Origin: Rosellinia necatrix
Taxonomy: Eukaryota; Ascomycota; Sordariomycetes; Xylariales; Xylariaceae
Direction of reading: 5' to 3'
Assembly (NCBI GenBank): GCA_021209875.1
Contig: JAGYVD010000005.1
Span: 1,984,001-2,048,000 of the forward strand
Length of the DNA stretch: 64,000 bases
The first letter of the stretch is position 1. Every line of letters starts with the position of its first letter. Shown here piece after piece: positions 35,558-47,720 of the stretch. The notes beneath the pieces are model-generated. The model was not told the DNA's origin. It saw nothing but the letters and a program-made list of their open reading frames with translations, and ran no database searches. The position numbers were made by a program, and so were the translations under genes.

Positions 35558-37362
35558 TCAGGAGCGCCGCTTAAACGCGATCTCCAAGCCGAGGGGCTTG
35601 CGGAGGAAGCCCTCGCGGGTCTCCATGACGTCCTGGCGCAGGACGACGTCGTACCGGCGCAGCCAGGTGGCGGCGATCATCTTCATCTCCATCTCGGCGA
35701 CGTTGCGGCCGACGCAGGAGCGGGGGCCGTAGCTGAAGGGGATGAAGGCGTTGCGCTGGCGCGGCGTGGCGGCGGCCCAGCGGCCGGGCCGGAACTCGTC
35801 GGCGTCCGGGCCCCAGATCTCCTTCGAGTGGTGCATCGAGTACGTCGGCACGCTGAGCACCGTGCCGGCGGGGAAGTGGTGCCCGCGCAGGTGCAGGCCG
35901 GGGGAGCCCGGCGGGATCTGCCGCGGCAAGCCGATGCCCGAGGTCGAGTGGATGCGCAGCGTCTCGTTGATGACGGCCTCGAGGTACGGCAGGTTGCGCA
36001 CCGACTCGTAGTCCGGCACCTTCTTCGCTTCCCCATCATCGTCGTCGCCCAAGCCGCCTCCGCCATCACCACCACCGCCACCACCATCGCCACTACCACT
36101 ACCACCACCACCGGGGATGGCGGCGTCCAGCTCCCTCTGTAGCTCCTGCAGCACGCCCGGCGTCCGCACCACGTGGTACAGCAGCGCGCAGGACGAGTTG
36201 GACGTGGTGTCGGAGCCGGCGATGAGCTGCGTCAGCGCCTCGGCCGTGAGCTCCTGGAAGCCGAGGGGCTCCCCTTTCTCGTCGCGGCCCTCCTGCAGGC
36301 GCGCGAGGAGGTCCTTGCGGTCGGTGTCGGGCGGGTCGTCGAGGCGGGCCCCGACGCGCGCGATGGCGATGCCGGCCAGGTTCTCGACCGCCTCGAGCCC
36401 GCGCGAGAAGAACGGGTCCGGCAGCCACCGGGCGTACGGCTTGAGCCCCGGCAGGCACCCGAGCGCCGCCGAGACCTCGCCCCGCCGGTTCAGGATCTCC
36501 ACCGCCGGCGCGTAGGCCGGCGCCGCCCCGCGCGAGGACCGCACCTCCGCGATGTCCGCCCCCGCCCGCAGCATCCCGAACGGCGCCCCGAACGCGAGGT
36601 CCCCGATCGTGTCGAACGCCACGTAGTTGAACCAGTGCAGGCAGTCCACGTGGGCCGTCCCGTCGCCGCGCGGCGACCGCGCCGCCAGCTCGTCCCACCG
36701 GTCCACGAACGTCGCCAGGTTCTCGGCGACTGTGCGATGGGGGGAATGGTTGGTTAGCCTGCGCTGCATCGTCGAACATGTCATGTATATAATACATAAT
36801 ATACACATATGTTGAGAATCTCGGGCGACAAGGGGGGACACCCCCTCTCATTTCTGATCTAGCGCCGTCTAGGGTAACTGGAAAAAAAAAAAAAAAAAAG
36901 AGAGATGGAGGTGGACTAACTATATGGTTCGAACTGGCTGACGCTCTTCGGGGCGAACGTATGCGACACCATCTTCCGCTTGCGCGTGTGCTCGACGCGG
37001 TCGCGCGTGTTGAAGAGGCCGCGCTTGATGGAGACGAAGGCGTCGTAGAACTCGGACTTCAAGAGCCCGTTGCCGTGCCCGTAGATGAGCTGGATGGCCT
37101 CGTCGTCGGCGATGCTGACGTGGTTCGGCTGGATCCGCACGACCGGTCCCAGCCTCCTGTGCGCCTCGTCGACGATCTCGTACCGCCTGCCGCGCCGGCA
37201 CGCGTACAGAAGCCACCAGTTGCTGAACTGGGCGGGGAACGGGGCGGGGAGGTGGCGGAGGTGGCGGTACGTGACGAGGTACGGATACACGTAGTAGGCG
37301 ACGACGGCCGCCAGAGCGGCGACCAGAGCCCAGGGCGAGACGACGAGATTGACGATAGCCAT
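35558..37362 (-). CDS. bphA: Cytochrome P450, CYP53 benzoate 4-monooxygenase type
   Basis: ER-anchored P450 expected to hydroxylate benzoate to 4-hydroxybenzoate, feeding aromatic catabolism and detoxification. Model: complement(join(35558..36729,36921..37362)), 537 residues, with a 191-nt intron (GTTAGT donor, CGCACAG acceptor). The N-terminal anchor is VVSPWALVAALAAVVAYYVY. CYP53-like blocks: LPAPFPAQFSNWWLLY, RIQPNHVSIADDEAIQLIYG and SIKRGLFNTRDRVEHTRKRK. Core P450 motifs: AGSDTTS (I helix), ETLR (ExxR), FRPGRW, and FSYGPRSCVGR with heme ligand Cys486. The tail METREGFLRKPLG also fits CYP53. Oddity: a Gly/Asp-rich low-complexity insertion (GGGGSGSGDGG... to DDDDGE) of about 30 residues before the K helix, encoded by a GGT/GAT-type tract near 36040-36115, likely a surface loop expansion. 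Confidence 0.92.
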
Positions 37363-38895
37363 CGGGTCGGTCTTTCTCAATTCATGACATGCGCACACAC
37401 ACACACACTCACGCACACAAGTCTGTCCGAGTCAGATGCGTATGCCAGCGCCGTCCACAGTCCACAGTTCGAGCTTCGGTAGGATGGACGAGGCAAAATT
37501 ACTGGCGTTATGATTGGTCTCACCACCAGGAGACAACAACAACAACAACAACAACCCTTTATAGGCGAGATATCTTAGTGCGTATGGGGGCTCTGCAGCA
37601 TGGAAAAACAACTGTATTCCTTTTCGGTCCTTCAATCGCCATCAACGGTTTCCGAACAAGTTGCCGTTCGGTGATGAAAGCCAGGACTTGCATGCACGTG
37701 GCCGATTCGACTCTGATGGCCCGCGGGGTTTGACCAACTTCTCCGCGACTCCGCACGGCTACCCGCTTGTCGAGTATAACGTTTGTAGATGTATGCAAGG
37801 TGTATGCTCTATCCGGGGGTGAGACGTCCGGGATTGGTACCTGGGAACTATTCTGGCCGGGCAGGGCGAAGTCGGTAACCAAGCTCGGCAAACCTCTGGC
37901 CCTGTAGGTAGTGGGTAGCGCTGGCCCGGTAAGCGGAGGCGGCAGATGGATCTGCTCGCTAGGTCGATAGATAGCGACTGTACCGTGAGCTGTCAATCAA
38001 ATGACGGCGACCACGGTCTCGGGTCCGGAACGGGGATGCAACCCCACGATTGAGCTGAGCTTGGTGTGCTTGGCACTTCGCGTCGCGAGGGCTTCTCTCA
38101 AAGCCCGAGCCGTTATTGAGGCACTTTGTGATATGGGTATAGCTACTATTGCTACTATAAAAAATGAAAAAAAAAAAAAAAATTTTTTGGGAAAATGAGA
38201 AAAAGAAAAGGAAAAAGACTCATCCGACGACGGCTTATTAACGCGATTATATGTTATGATTTAATATATTTTTATTCTTATGGACTTGTACCATGGTAGA
38301 AGACTTAGGTATCCAACATCTTCAGTCTAGCGTTCCAAGGAAAAGACATGTGGCGACAACCTCTCGTCGCGCGAGACCAGCTTCACAATGGCACTGCAGC
38401 CTATATCTGGGTCGGTATTCAAGTCGGCATGTCATTATGACAGGCGGGATGCTGGTCCCCACACGACACCAAGCAAGATTTGAATTGCGATTGAATCGCC
38501 AAACCACCTCTCGGCTAGCTTCTCAATATTGATATTGTGATATGAAGTTACGAACTCTGGTGGATTGAGGCTTGTTAGGGTTGGGTATCGAGAGCTAGTT
38601 TATAATACAATCTAGGTATTTATCAAAATAACATGTGACATCCTATCAATATTCCTCGACCAAGGTGCAAGAGGATATGATGGAACATTTGAAATATGCC
38701 TTAAACCAGAAAGCATGTAACTGAGCGCCCTCCTACACCCCCCCCCATCTCCCGCGATTTCGGACGCCACAAGGGTTGAAGCTATTCCTCCTTGGGGTAT
38801 TGGCGGGGCCTTGGTTCCAAAAGTTGTCGCCATCATCACATCATAGTGTCCGAAATACCTACAACCTTCCGTCAAAATATCTATCGATTATTATT
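37363..38895. other. Intergenic
   Basis: No gene supported. A (CA)n tract just upstream of the CYP53 start (37394-37410) and a (CAA)n tract at 37534-37555 are likely promoter/UTR features. A poly-A run near 38166 is followed by AT-rich sequence. A long minus frame at 37559-37996 begins with a non-ATG codon and has no family features. Confidence 0.45.
37534..37555. repeat. (CAA)n microsatellite
   Basis: Seven perfect trinucleotide copies. Confidence 0.9.
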
Positions 38896-39549
38896 TCAAG
38901 GTAACTCTCGCCTCCCACTCTCAATGTCCGAAAGCTCGGTTCGCGGCCCGCCATTAGCGTATTGAGACGACATCGGGGCTGGGGTTGCAATGTTCGGGGC
39001 CCCCCAACGTGCGACGCCGGTATCCTGTGCTTCGAAGAGGGTCGGAGGGTTGTTGGCGGGCGCCTCCTGCCAGGGACTATGGCCACGCTGCTCCATCGGC
39101 TGTGGTTGCTGCTGTGATTGTTGCTGCCCGGCCGGGTGGGGGCTTTGGTAACTGCTCGGGTATGTGTTCATACTAGTGCTTGTGTCTGATCCGATCTTCT
39201 CGTGCTGTCGGCGTCGTCGTTGACTGCGTCTGAAGAACCAGATTGCGACCACGGCGGCCGCGATGACGCCGACGACGATGACCACAATACCGGCTATCCA
39301 AGCGCCAGAAATAGTCTTCGTCGCGCTGTTAAAGGTATCCTGCGCATTGTTGAAGCTCTCCTGGAAGTCGTCGTTATTGGATGAGGTCGACATCGGCAGA
39401 AACGAAGCTGTACACCACGATGTGGTATTTGCGTCGTGATGATATCTGTGTTGTGATGAAGGCACGGGCAAAATCCTATGATTTTGGGAAATGATGGTAA
39501 ATGGGAAAAGAGCGAGACCAACTAGAGGATATATTCCCCAGGTTTTCAT
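38896..39549 (-). CDS. Single-pass membrane protein, Gln/Pro-rich cytosolic tail
   Basis: 217 residues from the ATG at 39549; a later in-frame ATG at 39390 (MSTSSNNDDFQ) would give 164 residues and looks equally good. With the long start, the N-terminus (MKTWGIYPLVGLALFPFTII) could be a signal peptide. A Ser/Asn-rich stretch precedes one strong transmembrane helix (WIAGIVVIVVGVIAAAVVAIWFF), immediately followed by the stop-transfer cluster RRSQRRRRQ. The C-terminal tail is disordered, Gln/Pro/Ser-rich (QQQSQQQPQP) and ends in ESGRRELP. The layout resembles fungal WSC/Mid2-like sensors, but there is no Cys-rich ectodomain, so a sensor role is speculation. Confidence 0.7.
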   Translation of the reverse strand: MKTWGIYPLVGLALFPFTIISQNHRILPVPSSQHRYHHDANTTSWCTASFLPMSTSSNNDDFQESFNNAQDTFNSATKTISGAWIAGIVVIVVGVIAAAVVAIWFFRRSQRRRRQHEKIGSDTSTSMNTYPSSYQSPHPAGQQQSQQQPQPMEQRGHSPWQEAPANNPPTLFEAQDTGVARWGAPNIATPAPMSSQYANGGPRTELSDIESGRRELP

Positions 39550-41050
39550 ATCACCACATCATACTCACACCTTACTTACGCCCTCACCTGCCGCCAAGGG
39601 ATCTACGTCAGCACGTCTACATATTTTCTTCGGTGTCTGTGGGCCGATGACATCTACCCTTGGTGAACGCCGATCCTACACCACTACCGCGCCTCGTTAC
39701 TAGAGCGCGCTGTTGATTGTTGGTCCTTAGGTACAGCCCATGCAAGCATAGCCCCCGTGTGAAGCCAACAGCCTCTTAAAGACAGAGCCTCGCACTACAG
39801 GACGAGAGCGGCCCACAGACTGAAACCCTCGCGTCTGATGATGTGAGAGAGGTATATATGAGCAGCTATCGGTAATTCTCGATGGATCAATGAGCATTTA
39901 CCCCAACCCAATATGTCGGTCAGTCATGGGTGACCGAAGCTCAAATGCCATAGACATGGAATCGGCGGCGTCCGACAATAAGTTAAACCGCTACAAAATC
40001 CTCTCGGGCAAGCAAGACTGAATGAACTGGCTAGGTGTTCAACCCACTAACCGGCCGTTTAACTACGTCATATAATAGCCAATAAACTGTTGCATGCATC
40101 TGCATAAACCTGTGTATAATAGACGTACCTGGAGCAGATTGCGAGATACGCTTCACAAGATCGACGGGTTGTCTCCGTACAATGCATGTTAGCTGCGGCC
40201 TCCCCAATCTCCAACCTAATTCGTTCCGACTAAATCCCACATATTAAGGGGAACCAATGAGAAAATAGACAAGGGGGCTAGAAGAAGAGTGATGCTGCGC
40301 GTAGGAAGATCACCCTTCGGTTTGTCCGTGTTGCCTACTAGTCTAGCAGCCAAGATAGATATCTTGGCTAAAGGGCTAAGCCAGGCACAGGTGGCTTGGT
40401 TTGTGGCTTGGGTACTCTACTCTTGATAAAACAAACCAATAGGCCCTCGTTGATGATTCTATATTAGTACACGATCATCCGATTGATTCTTGTGTTGCGA
40501 GTCACATACCTACAGTACACGACCAGAACCCGTACCTATCTAATTGCCAACAACCTTTGGGCCGGGCGCCTATTGCCATATTCTCATTGTAGTCATTCTA
40601 TCGCGGGTCGAGATCTGAGTCCTGGTCAAGTCCTGATTCGGCCGCTATGTAAATACAGGTGTATGCTACAGGGAGCTTTGGTAAAATCCGTCCGGGCGGC
40701 CCTAGGTACAGCGATGAAAGTCGCGGAGGTTTATCCAACTCATGCCCTTGAATGTATTCTTCAGTTCGTCAAATATCAGCCCACTTATGACGAGCTTTGA
40801 TAGCCCGCACGAAACGGGAACTGCTCACACTCCCCAACGGTTTTCGCCACTCGATGTCCCAGATAGAGATTTCTCCTCGGTTCCGCTTCTGGGTTATATA
40901 TGTCACGACTTCCTCCTTCGGTGTTAAAAAAAAAAAAACTTCTAACACTTTGTAGGATCGCGGTGCTTCGAACTCATTTTCGCGAGGATAGCGTAGGCGC
41001 GCACGAACCTAGAATGCTTCGCGAAATGCTTCTCAGGCGTCAGTCCTTAC

Positions 41051-41385
41051 TTAATATTTCGAAGGTTGCCAGCGCCGCGCGAACCACGCACCTCGGATAG
41101 CATCCTTCACCATAGACATATACTTCTCGCGACTGGGATCCGAAGCATCCAGGTGGCCACCCGCTGAGCCCGACCAGTCGATAGGATCGTTCTTGTAATT
41201 AAGACACCCAAATCCCGCATCTGTCGCAAGAAGTCTTGAAGCCGACAGAAATATGATGATATATTGTCGCCAAGATTTTCATTAGGCATAACATGACGGC
41301 TGCAAGATGACGCTCTCATGATCTCTGTGTTGGCCACATAGATATCCCACTCGAGTGTTTGAAGTCGAAAATGAAATAGGCTCAT
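41051..41385 (-). pseudogene. Decayed coding stretch, C-terminus of unknown protein
   Basis: The last 51 codons (41203 down to a TAA at 41051) read as convincing protein: GGHLDASDPSREKYMSM then VKDAIRGAWFARRW. The preceding part (41385-41205) is open in another frame (FRLQTLEWDIYVANTEIM), so a frameshift or unrecognised intron lies near 41205. I do not recognise the family. Start missing. Confidence 0.35.
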
Positions 41386-42410
41386 ATTCTCAGCTTATTG
41401 TTGGAGACTAACCTAGTCGAAATATTAAAAATGGCTATACGGCTTGATCAGCAGGTATAATCTTTGCCACCTCCGTCACCACCGTTTTGACCCGTCTCCA
41501 TCCCTCTTATTGGAGTTTCCCTAGCGATGGCCGTCCTCGTTTTTATTGCAAGCGCGCAGCCCATATAGTAGCGCCATAGGAGAAGGAGACAGGAATCTAA
41601 TTAATAATGCTGAATTGCAGCGTGAGTATGGACGGCGACCTGGGGTACACAACAGGCATGATTGTGCCACGAGGGATCTGGACCGATAAGGCACAGTTGT
41701 CGCTGTCACCATATTTATTACGCCGTAATTAAGTCGCGTGAATTGTGCTTATGGGTTGGAGCACAGGGTACGGGGCTCCGGCATCTGTTCACACTCACAC
41801 TGCCCCAGGGCATAGCCGATCTTGTCAGATTCCAGGTTTACCAGATCGGTTCTGGATGCCCAAGTGACCGCTCGCTACAACTAAGAGAGACTACACCCGG
41901 GCCCATGATTTCCGAACTCATTGGCTCGGGTTCGTAGATTGACTGGTTTGTTGTTTGCTTTCTTTGGTAATAAAAGTCTCGGATTGAATTAAAGACGACA
42001 ATAGTGTCGTACATGTTTGACGAGGACGTCCTCCACATTCAATAGCCCTAGGTCGTTCAATGATACGAACCAAAACACGAGCTTGCGAAAGTTGCTAACG
42101 CCGAGACCGTTAGCATTTGCAGTTATAGTCACGGTGGTCATCACGGCGGCGGGGGGATTCCAAAATGCTGGGCTCACCTTGGTCGCGATGAGCGATTCTA
42201 GCCCGGGCAAGCATGACGGAGAAAAGAAATACCCCGGCAAAGTCAGGATGGAAAAGCTGCTGGTGATTCTCAAGTAGCAGACAGTCTATGGTCCCATACT
42301 ATATTTGAGCCCACGGGTTTGCTCGAAACGTACTAAAATTCCGCATTATTTATCGCGCTCAAAATCAGCGATGGTTTTACTGGACATGTCTCGGGGGTTA
42401 GCTATGAGGA

Positions 42411-42629
42411 TCACCGAGAGGGAGTACAGCCATCATATATGTTCCCACTCTTTCTAATCGGCATAGTTAGGTCATCCTTGCCCAGAGTAGAAGCGTCGGA
42501 TTCGTTTGCGATATGCATAATGTCCTTGGCAGTATCATATAGCTTCTACGCGTTGAGACCCATGATCCCGTGTAGAGCTACGGCGCTGGTAGGAATATCG
42601 CGACCAAGAGCAGTTTCATGAATTGGCTT
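42411..42629 (-). pseudogene. Coding relic with internal stop
   Basis: Minus-strand frame of 73 codons: ETALGRDIPTSAVALHGIM, then an in-frame TAG at 42546-42548, then KLYDTAKDIMHIANESDAS and onwards to a TGA. Amino-acid usage is protein-like on both sides of the stop. Family not recognised. Possibly the upstream part of the relic at 41051. Confidence 0.35.
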
Positions 42630-44983
42630 TATAGAAAAAAGCGCGAGTATATGAGGCTGCGCGGCAGGATGGTATACATGTTGTATTTTTAGAATGGAAC
42701 GCCCGGTCTTCCGGGAAACGTATTAGATGATCCGACCCAGTGAGGTGTAGTTGGAGGCCTTCATCTGTGGGGAGAGGGGGTGAGGACTAGCGAGGGCTCA
42801 CGCGACCTCATGTTACCAAGAGCCGGCCGTCCTGTGTCTTTCCATGTCCAGTCTTATTATTAAGTCACCTCAGTAGTTTGCTACTACAAGCAGGTACCTA
42901 AGTCAGGCGGCTTGTCTCTCTGGCCGAGTGAGAGAACTGGGCACGCTGGGGCTGATACCCGGCGTGGGTGTACGTTATCCAACCACTGAATAGGTTGTGG
43001 ATTGGGTAGTTTACCAGCTTTCTCGGTGATGTGGTGTTGTTTTAGATAGGTGCCTAGGTTAGGTACTTAGGTAGGTGATATAGTAGCCATAGAAGTGTAC
43101 TAATGACCCCTGGAACCGAACGCGCAGCGGTTCTGGGTGAGGGGTAAACGAGAGCGTTACTGAGTAAGCTAGTATGTAGTGTATGTACCCGTAGGTACTT
43201 ACAGAGACATGTACCATTGTTAGGTTGGGCACCGTTGCTTGACAAATTTCCAACACACTACATTCCACTTGCCATTTGGGTCCATGTTTCCATTATTGTT
43301 CACCGCTTGCCACGAACGGTACCTACCTAGGTATACTCTAGGGATTGTGACCTCGAACGGAATGGTAGTGATTGGACAGCTCTTCAGGTGACGTAATAAC
43401 GTAATAAGAACACAATCGGGACTTTGAAAACTGTCTCACACAGGTCATTTGTTGTTTGGCGACAAGGTGCATACCTACCTAGGGTAGAGGTTCGTTCTGT
43501 CTCCTGATCCCGGTCCGATGAACGGTCAATAGTTACGCCGAAAACGCAGAATAACATTGTACCTCACTATACAACACCCTTTATCCGATGCATTGGTGGA
43601 TTGTTCACATTGAAATATACTTATCATGCTTATCATTCCTTTGCAACCTTCGAATACATTGCTGCGATTTCGCAATTGAGTTGATTATGAACTCGGCGAT
43701 TGTTTTGTTTGGCCATGTCGCGCTTTTCACATGCTCCTGAGGCCTTCCTTGCCTTGTCGGTACCTACCCTCGTATGTCATCGGTCTGGGTAGTCGGTCCT
43801 CGTCTCCTGCCCACTCGTTGCCATTGAGGAACATATCATCTGACCCATTACCCAATTCAGCTAAGTACCTACTCTAGCCTTCTATCAGACAACAAAGACA
43901 TGGCATGTACATACAAATGGAATATCATCGGGCACATCTATCTTACCTATGTATCTATGATCCTGTTATGTAATCGTCTTCTTTCTTGCATTTCCACATC
44001 GTTCCTGAATCTATAATTTAAACCATATTTATACAGGAATCATTAAATATTTATGTATACCTGCTTGATTGACTCGCCGGGTGGGTATCTACGAATACAT
44101 ACGTAGTAGGTAGGTAGGTCCTATGAATGGACGCTAAAACATGGGGTCCACAGATTGAATCCGGGGCAGGTGGATCAGTGGCTGGCGTTATAATTCTAAA
44201 TTAGCTGTCTCAGTGGAGTTCAGGCGTTCACAGAGCGTCTAGTGTACAGGCCAAAGCCCACTCTTACCACTGTTCCGCCTGGGCATGTCTGGGGAAGCGG
44301 GGAGGCCCCTGAGTCTGGATGGGGCCGGCTTTGTAAGAAGGGCATCGTGCCCATGAAGTACCCGACCCGACTTATACACAACAACACAAAAAACAACAAG
44401 ACAAATCCGCCGAAAGCAAAATCAACAAACCCAGAAAAACAATATGTTTAGGGTTACGATCCGCAGAGCCTCAATAGATTCTGCAGGGACGAAGGACAAG
44501 TGATTGGTTAGACGATTCGTTGCGTGTCTCTGGCCTGTTCTAGGTGTGGTCGGATCTCTCTCCATGTCATGCTAACTAGCAGGGTCATGTTGCAACAAGC
44601 CAAGGGGACCGGCACGAGCACAACAACAGTGTACACTACATGGCAGTATTCGAACCAGGCCACACCTAACCCGGTCGTACTATGTTAGGTTCTCTCTCCA
44701 ATCACCCTAGCAGACTCGGCGCAGCGATGAGCTGACGTCGGCCGACCTGGGGTCGTATGATTGGCCGTTGGAGTCGTGATGCAACACAACGCCTCGCTGT
44801 CATTGGCTTACCCCGCTTCCTCTGCTGTCCTTACCCCGGTCCCTTATTCGACAAGTGTACCCAATACGGTTTACTGTGTCTGTGTGTGTATGGTACATGC
44901 TCGTAGTAGAAAGAGGAGAGGAGACGTATCGTCACATCACAGTGGAAGGCGGCACTCCACCACCTCCTACGTACCTACCGTAC

Positions 44984-45010
44984 TACTGCTACTACTACTA
45001 CTACTACTAC
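44984..45010. repeat. (CTA)n microsatellite
   Basis: Eight or so CTA copies next to a GGTAGGTAGTAG stretch, together forming an imperfect inverted repeat. Confidence 0.8.
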
Positions 45011-45348
45011 CGGTAGGTAGTAGTTCAATACCTTGTCAGTAGCTGGTTTAAAGACTCAGTCGCTCCCATGCTGGTTATTCCAATCCTATTCTCTCTCTTC
45101 TTTGTTCATCAACCCATATCACATATCAGACCAGCCTGCTATACCACAAGGTAGTCGAATGAGGAGAAACACATCTTTGTTATAACAACAACCCCCCTCG
45201 GCTCCCTAGAGTCAGGTACGATAACGCCCCCTCCTTCCCTCTCACCCCCTTCTCACCGTCACCTCGAGCAAACCAAAAAACCTCCTCGATTAACACTTGA
45301 AATCACCAGACCAATCTCCACTCCAACCATATACCACACATAATCAAA

Positions 45349-45669
45349 ATGCCTGTCCGAATTCCCGCCGCACGAGGCAGTGAGACTGCCATCTTTGGCA
45401 TGGCCGGTGTAGCCAGTCTCGCTCCATTATATATGATGCTCCCGGGCGCCGAGGAGCGCCTCGCCGCTCAGACTGCTCGCTGGGCTCCCCGATGGGAACG
45501 AAGCATCTCCCGCTTCGCCGCACCCGCCGAGCGTCTCGCCCAGCGAGCCGAGCCGCGCATTGCCCGCACCGTCCAGAAGATCGATAACAAGCTGCCGCTT
45601 GAGAAGATGGCGCAGAATGTTGACCGACGCATCAAGAACGGCATCGACCGCATGGGCAGGGCCGTCTAG
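45349..45669 (+). CDS. Small conserved-looking hypothetical protein (106 aa)
   Basis: Single-exon frame, ATG at 45349, with a typical fungal A-rich leader (CATAATCAAAATG). The N-terminal third has a moderately hydrophobic segment (TAIFGMAGVASLAPLYMMLP). The rest is basic and amphipathic with Trp and many Arg/Ala (RWAPRWERSISRFAAPAERL; RIARTVQKIDNKLPLEKMAQ), suggesting helices on a membrane or within a complex, possibly mitochondrial. No family recognised. Strong third-position GC bias supports coding. Confidence 0.7.
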   Translation: MPVRIPAARGSETAIFGMAGVASLAPLYMMLPGAEERLAAQTARWAPRWERSISRFAAPAERLAQRAEPRIARTVQKIDNKLPLEKMAQNVDRRIKNGIDRMGRAV

Positions 45670-46935
45670 TTTTGAACGTTCCTCTTATACACCTTTTGGA
45701 ACTTGTATACTCTCTTACGATAACGCATATGGGAATGGGACATTTAACGGAGTATGGGAATCGGTCCAGATGATACCATATCACTGGCGAGGGGATATTT
45801 CCCTTTGTTTTACGTCATGCACAAGGCCTGGTTTTTGGGTCAAGCGATCGATCGGATTGCTTTGGATCGAGTTATCACTCATCCACAAGATAGCTTCACA
45901 CAATCCAAGTTATCTAACGACATTTTTATGGTGTCTTACATGAGTGATTAAGGTGAACCCCTAATGAAGCAACGTGAGAAAAGTTACGCAATATGTGCTC
46001 CGGTCCATGTTAGTCAAGTGTCGCTGGCATCGGGCCTACGTAGCCGATTCACGACCGAGGTCACCAAGCAAACAGTCACGCCGCATTCTCTCTTACTAGA
46101 CCATAAAAGTAGCGATGAAAAATGTAACACGTAGACTGACGAATCTATATCAGCGATTCGAATTGATATTTAGGAGGCTTGCATCAGTATGTGTCGTGTA
46201 TACATCCGACGCCGGCTTACTTATCTAGCCATCCTTGACTCTATCATTCAGTTCCTCAAATTAAGTTATTGCTTTTAGAAAGTGGTACGCAATGTTAGCG
46301 ATGTACATGGGTTCATATTCATACTGTCACGTAATTTAAGGATTTTGCTAAGCTTGCATCCTTCTCTCAGTAATGGCAAATAGGCATCATGTAGACCGGC
46401 TATAAAGCGAATAGACAGGTGAGCTTTAGTTAGTTAAACGAGCCACTTAAGGCCCAGAAAGGCATTCAATTGGTTCCCGAATTTTTGAATACATAAAAAG
46501 GACTTGAAGGTTCATATATATAGTTCATTATAGCACGGCAAGCACCGTAGGGGTCGACTACTTGCCGGTACCGTAATGGAATGCTCTCACAATCAGGAAT
46601 AGAGTTGATACTGTCACGGTGGTAACTGCTTCACCTTGGAGGCACTCCACTCCTAGCTCCCTCGACCAGGATGCTCTCAAATCCGGTTTGCTCCTGGGGC
46701 GTACTGAATGAAGTTGATGTTAGTATAATAGACGCACTCGCCGGTGGCTCCCACGCTCTCGCGAATCGTCTTCCGAGGGAGATTTAATGCTCCATCCCCG
46801 GGGCAGTGAGGATATTAAAAGGGAGAAGTACATGTGGGCTTCAACGCCGCGTCTCCCATCTCCGCATCAACGGTCCTTTGAAACGGTATTATACCCGGGC
46901 CACAATGGCTAGCCGAACCAACAATTGTCCAGCCC
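45670..46935. other. Intergenic
   Basis: No gene supported. Mixed composition with AT-rich stretches at 46080-46560. Confidence 0.45.
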
Positions 46936-47720
46936 CTACTCCGGCTCCGAGACCCACACGTTCGGACCGGGCATGGTGAAGTTAAGTTCCGTTAACCAAT
47001 GTCAGTATATGAGCAGCCGGACGGTTAAAGATCAAATCTCAAATAGATACTATGTCCTCTAGGCAGATAAATTTCCCCGGCGATCTCAAGACCTTCCTGG
47101 TCATCTCGATAGGCGCCGGGGAATTCAACGAGATATTCAGGGCTGGGAACCGCGTCGCCCTCGCCCGTGATATTCAACTGCGCGCATTCGGGCTGCAAAG
47201 CTGTAGATCCGCCTCAAGATTGATTAATTCATGGCGGATCAGGTAGTTTAGGCTTTCCTGGCTTCAGCGACCAGGGAATGGTCATGTTCACGCCTCTGCG
47301 AATGATGTACCCGGCTTCCCACGCCTCCCAGGAACTGACCGCTGTATCGCTATAAGAGTAACGAATTGGAGCTTCGAATTGCAGTTTATGGTGGGGGCTT
47401 GACGCATTCTCGGTATGTTGCGGAATCATGTCGCACCCAGAACCAGGGGGTCCACTGAGCCGCAAAAAGAAGAAGCCAGGGGGGAACGTACTCGTTGCTG
47501 TGCCATGGCTCCCACTCCGGCCACGAGGTTCGAGAACAGCTCGCCATGTAAACCAACACCGGACCTTGGCCATGCGGCCACGGGTGTTCGGGCCCGAGGC
47601 GTCGCATCGGGGGGTCAGAATCCCCGTATGATGGATCCTGGACGGCTATGGGGGACGGCACAGGAGGGTGGATCGATGCCAAATGTGATTTGGGATAGTT
47701 CCCGCCCAAGGAGCAGTAGC
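46936..47720 (-). pseudogene. AA9 LPMO pseudogene with frameshifts
   Basis: Remains of a second AA9 gene, unrelated in detail to the intact copy at 30853. Reading down the minus strand I find, in different frames: HPWPHGQGPVLVYMASC (second brace His region), VNMTIPWSLKPGK, YLIRHELINLE, QPECAQLNITGEGDAVPS, EYLVEFPGAY and, at the 3' end, TMPGPNVWVSEPE followed by TAG. At least two reading-frame breaks occur: between PGK and YLIRHE, and between INLE and the QPECAQL block. The signal peptide and the N-terminal His of the copper brace were not found upstream. The order of blocks is exactly that of AA9, so this is a decayed gene rather than chance. The last block may have been a separate exon. Confidence 0.8.

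Larger units (their letters stand above)
39550..45348. other. 5.8-kb region with decayed coding stretches
   Basis: No intact gene found. Two minus-strand coding-like relics are listed separately (41051-41385 and 42411-42629). The part from about 42880 to 45050 is rich in TAGGTA/TACCTA words. A CTACTA tract lies at 44984-45010. The final 250 bp are CT- and CA-rich and likely form the promoter and leader of the gene at 45349. Confidence 0.45.

Noticed and set aside
35683..36851. Arg/Pro-rich frames across CYP53
   Set aside because: Shadows of the GC-rich P450 coding sequence.
46900..47000. Possible 5S rRNA-like CCGGGCATGGTGAAGTTAAG segment
   Set aside because: Does not fold or match as 5S rRNA; read in reverse it encodes the AA9 C-terminal block TMPGPNVW.
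47052..47246. Plus-strand 64-residue frame
   Set aside because: Antisense of the AA9 pseudogene.
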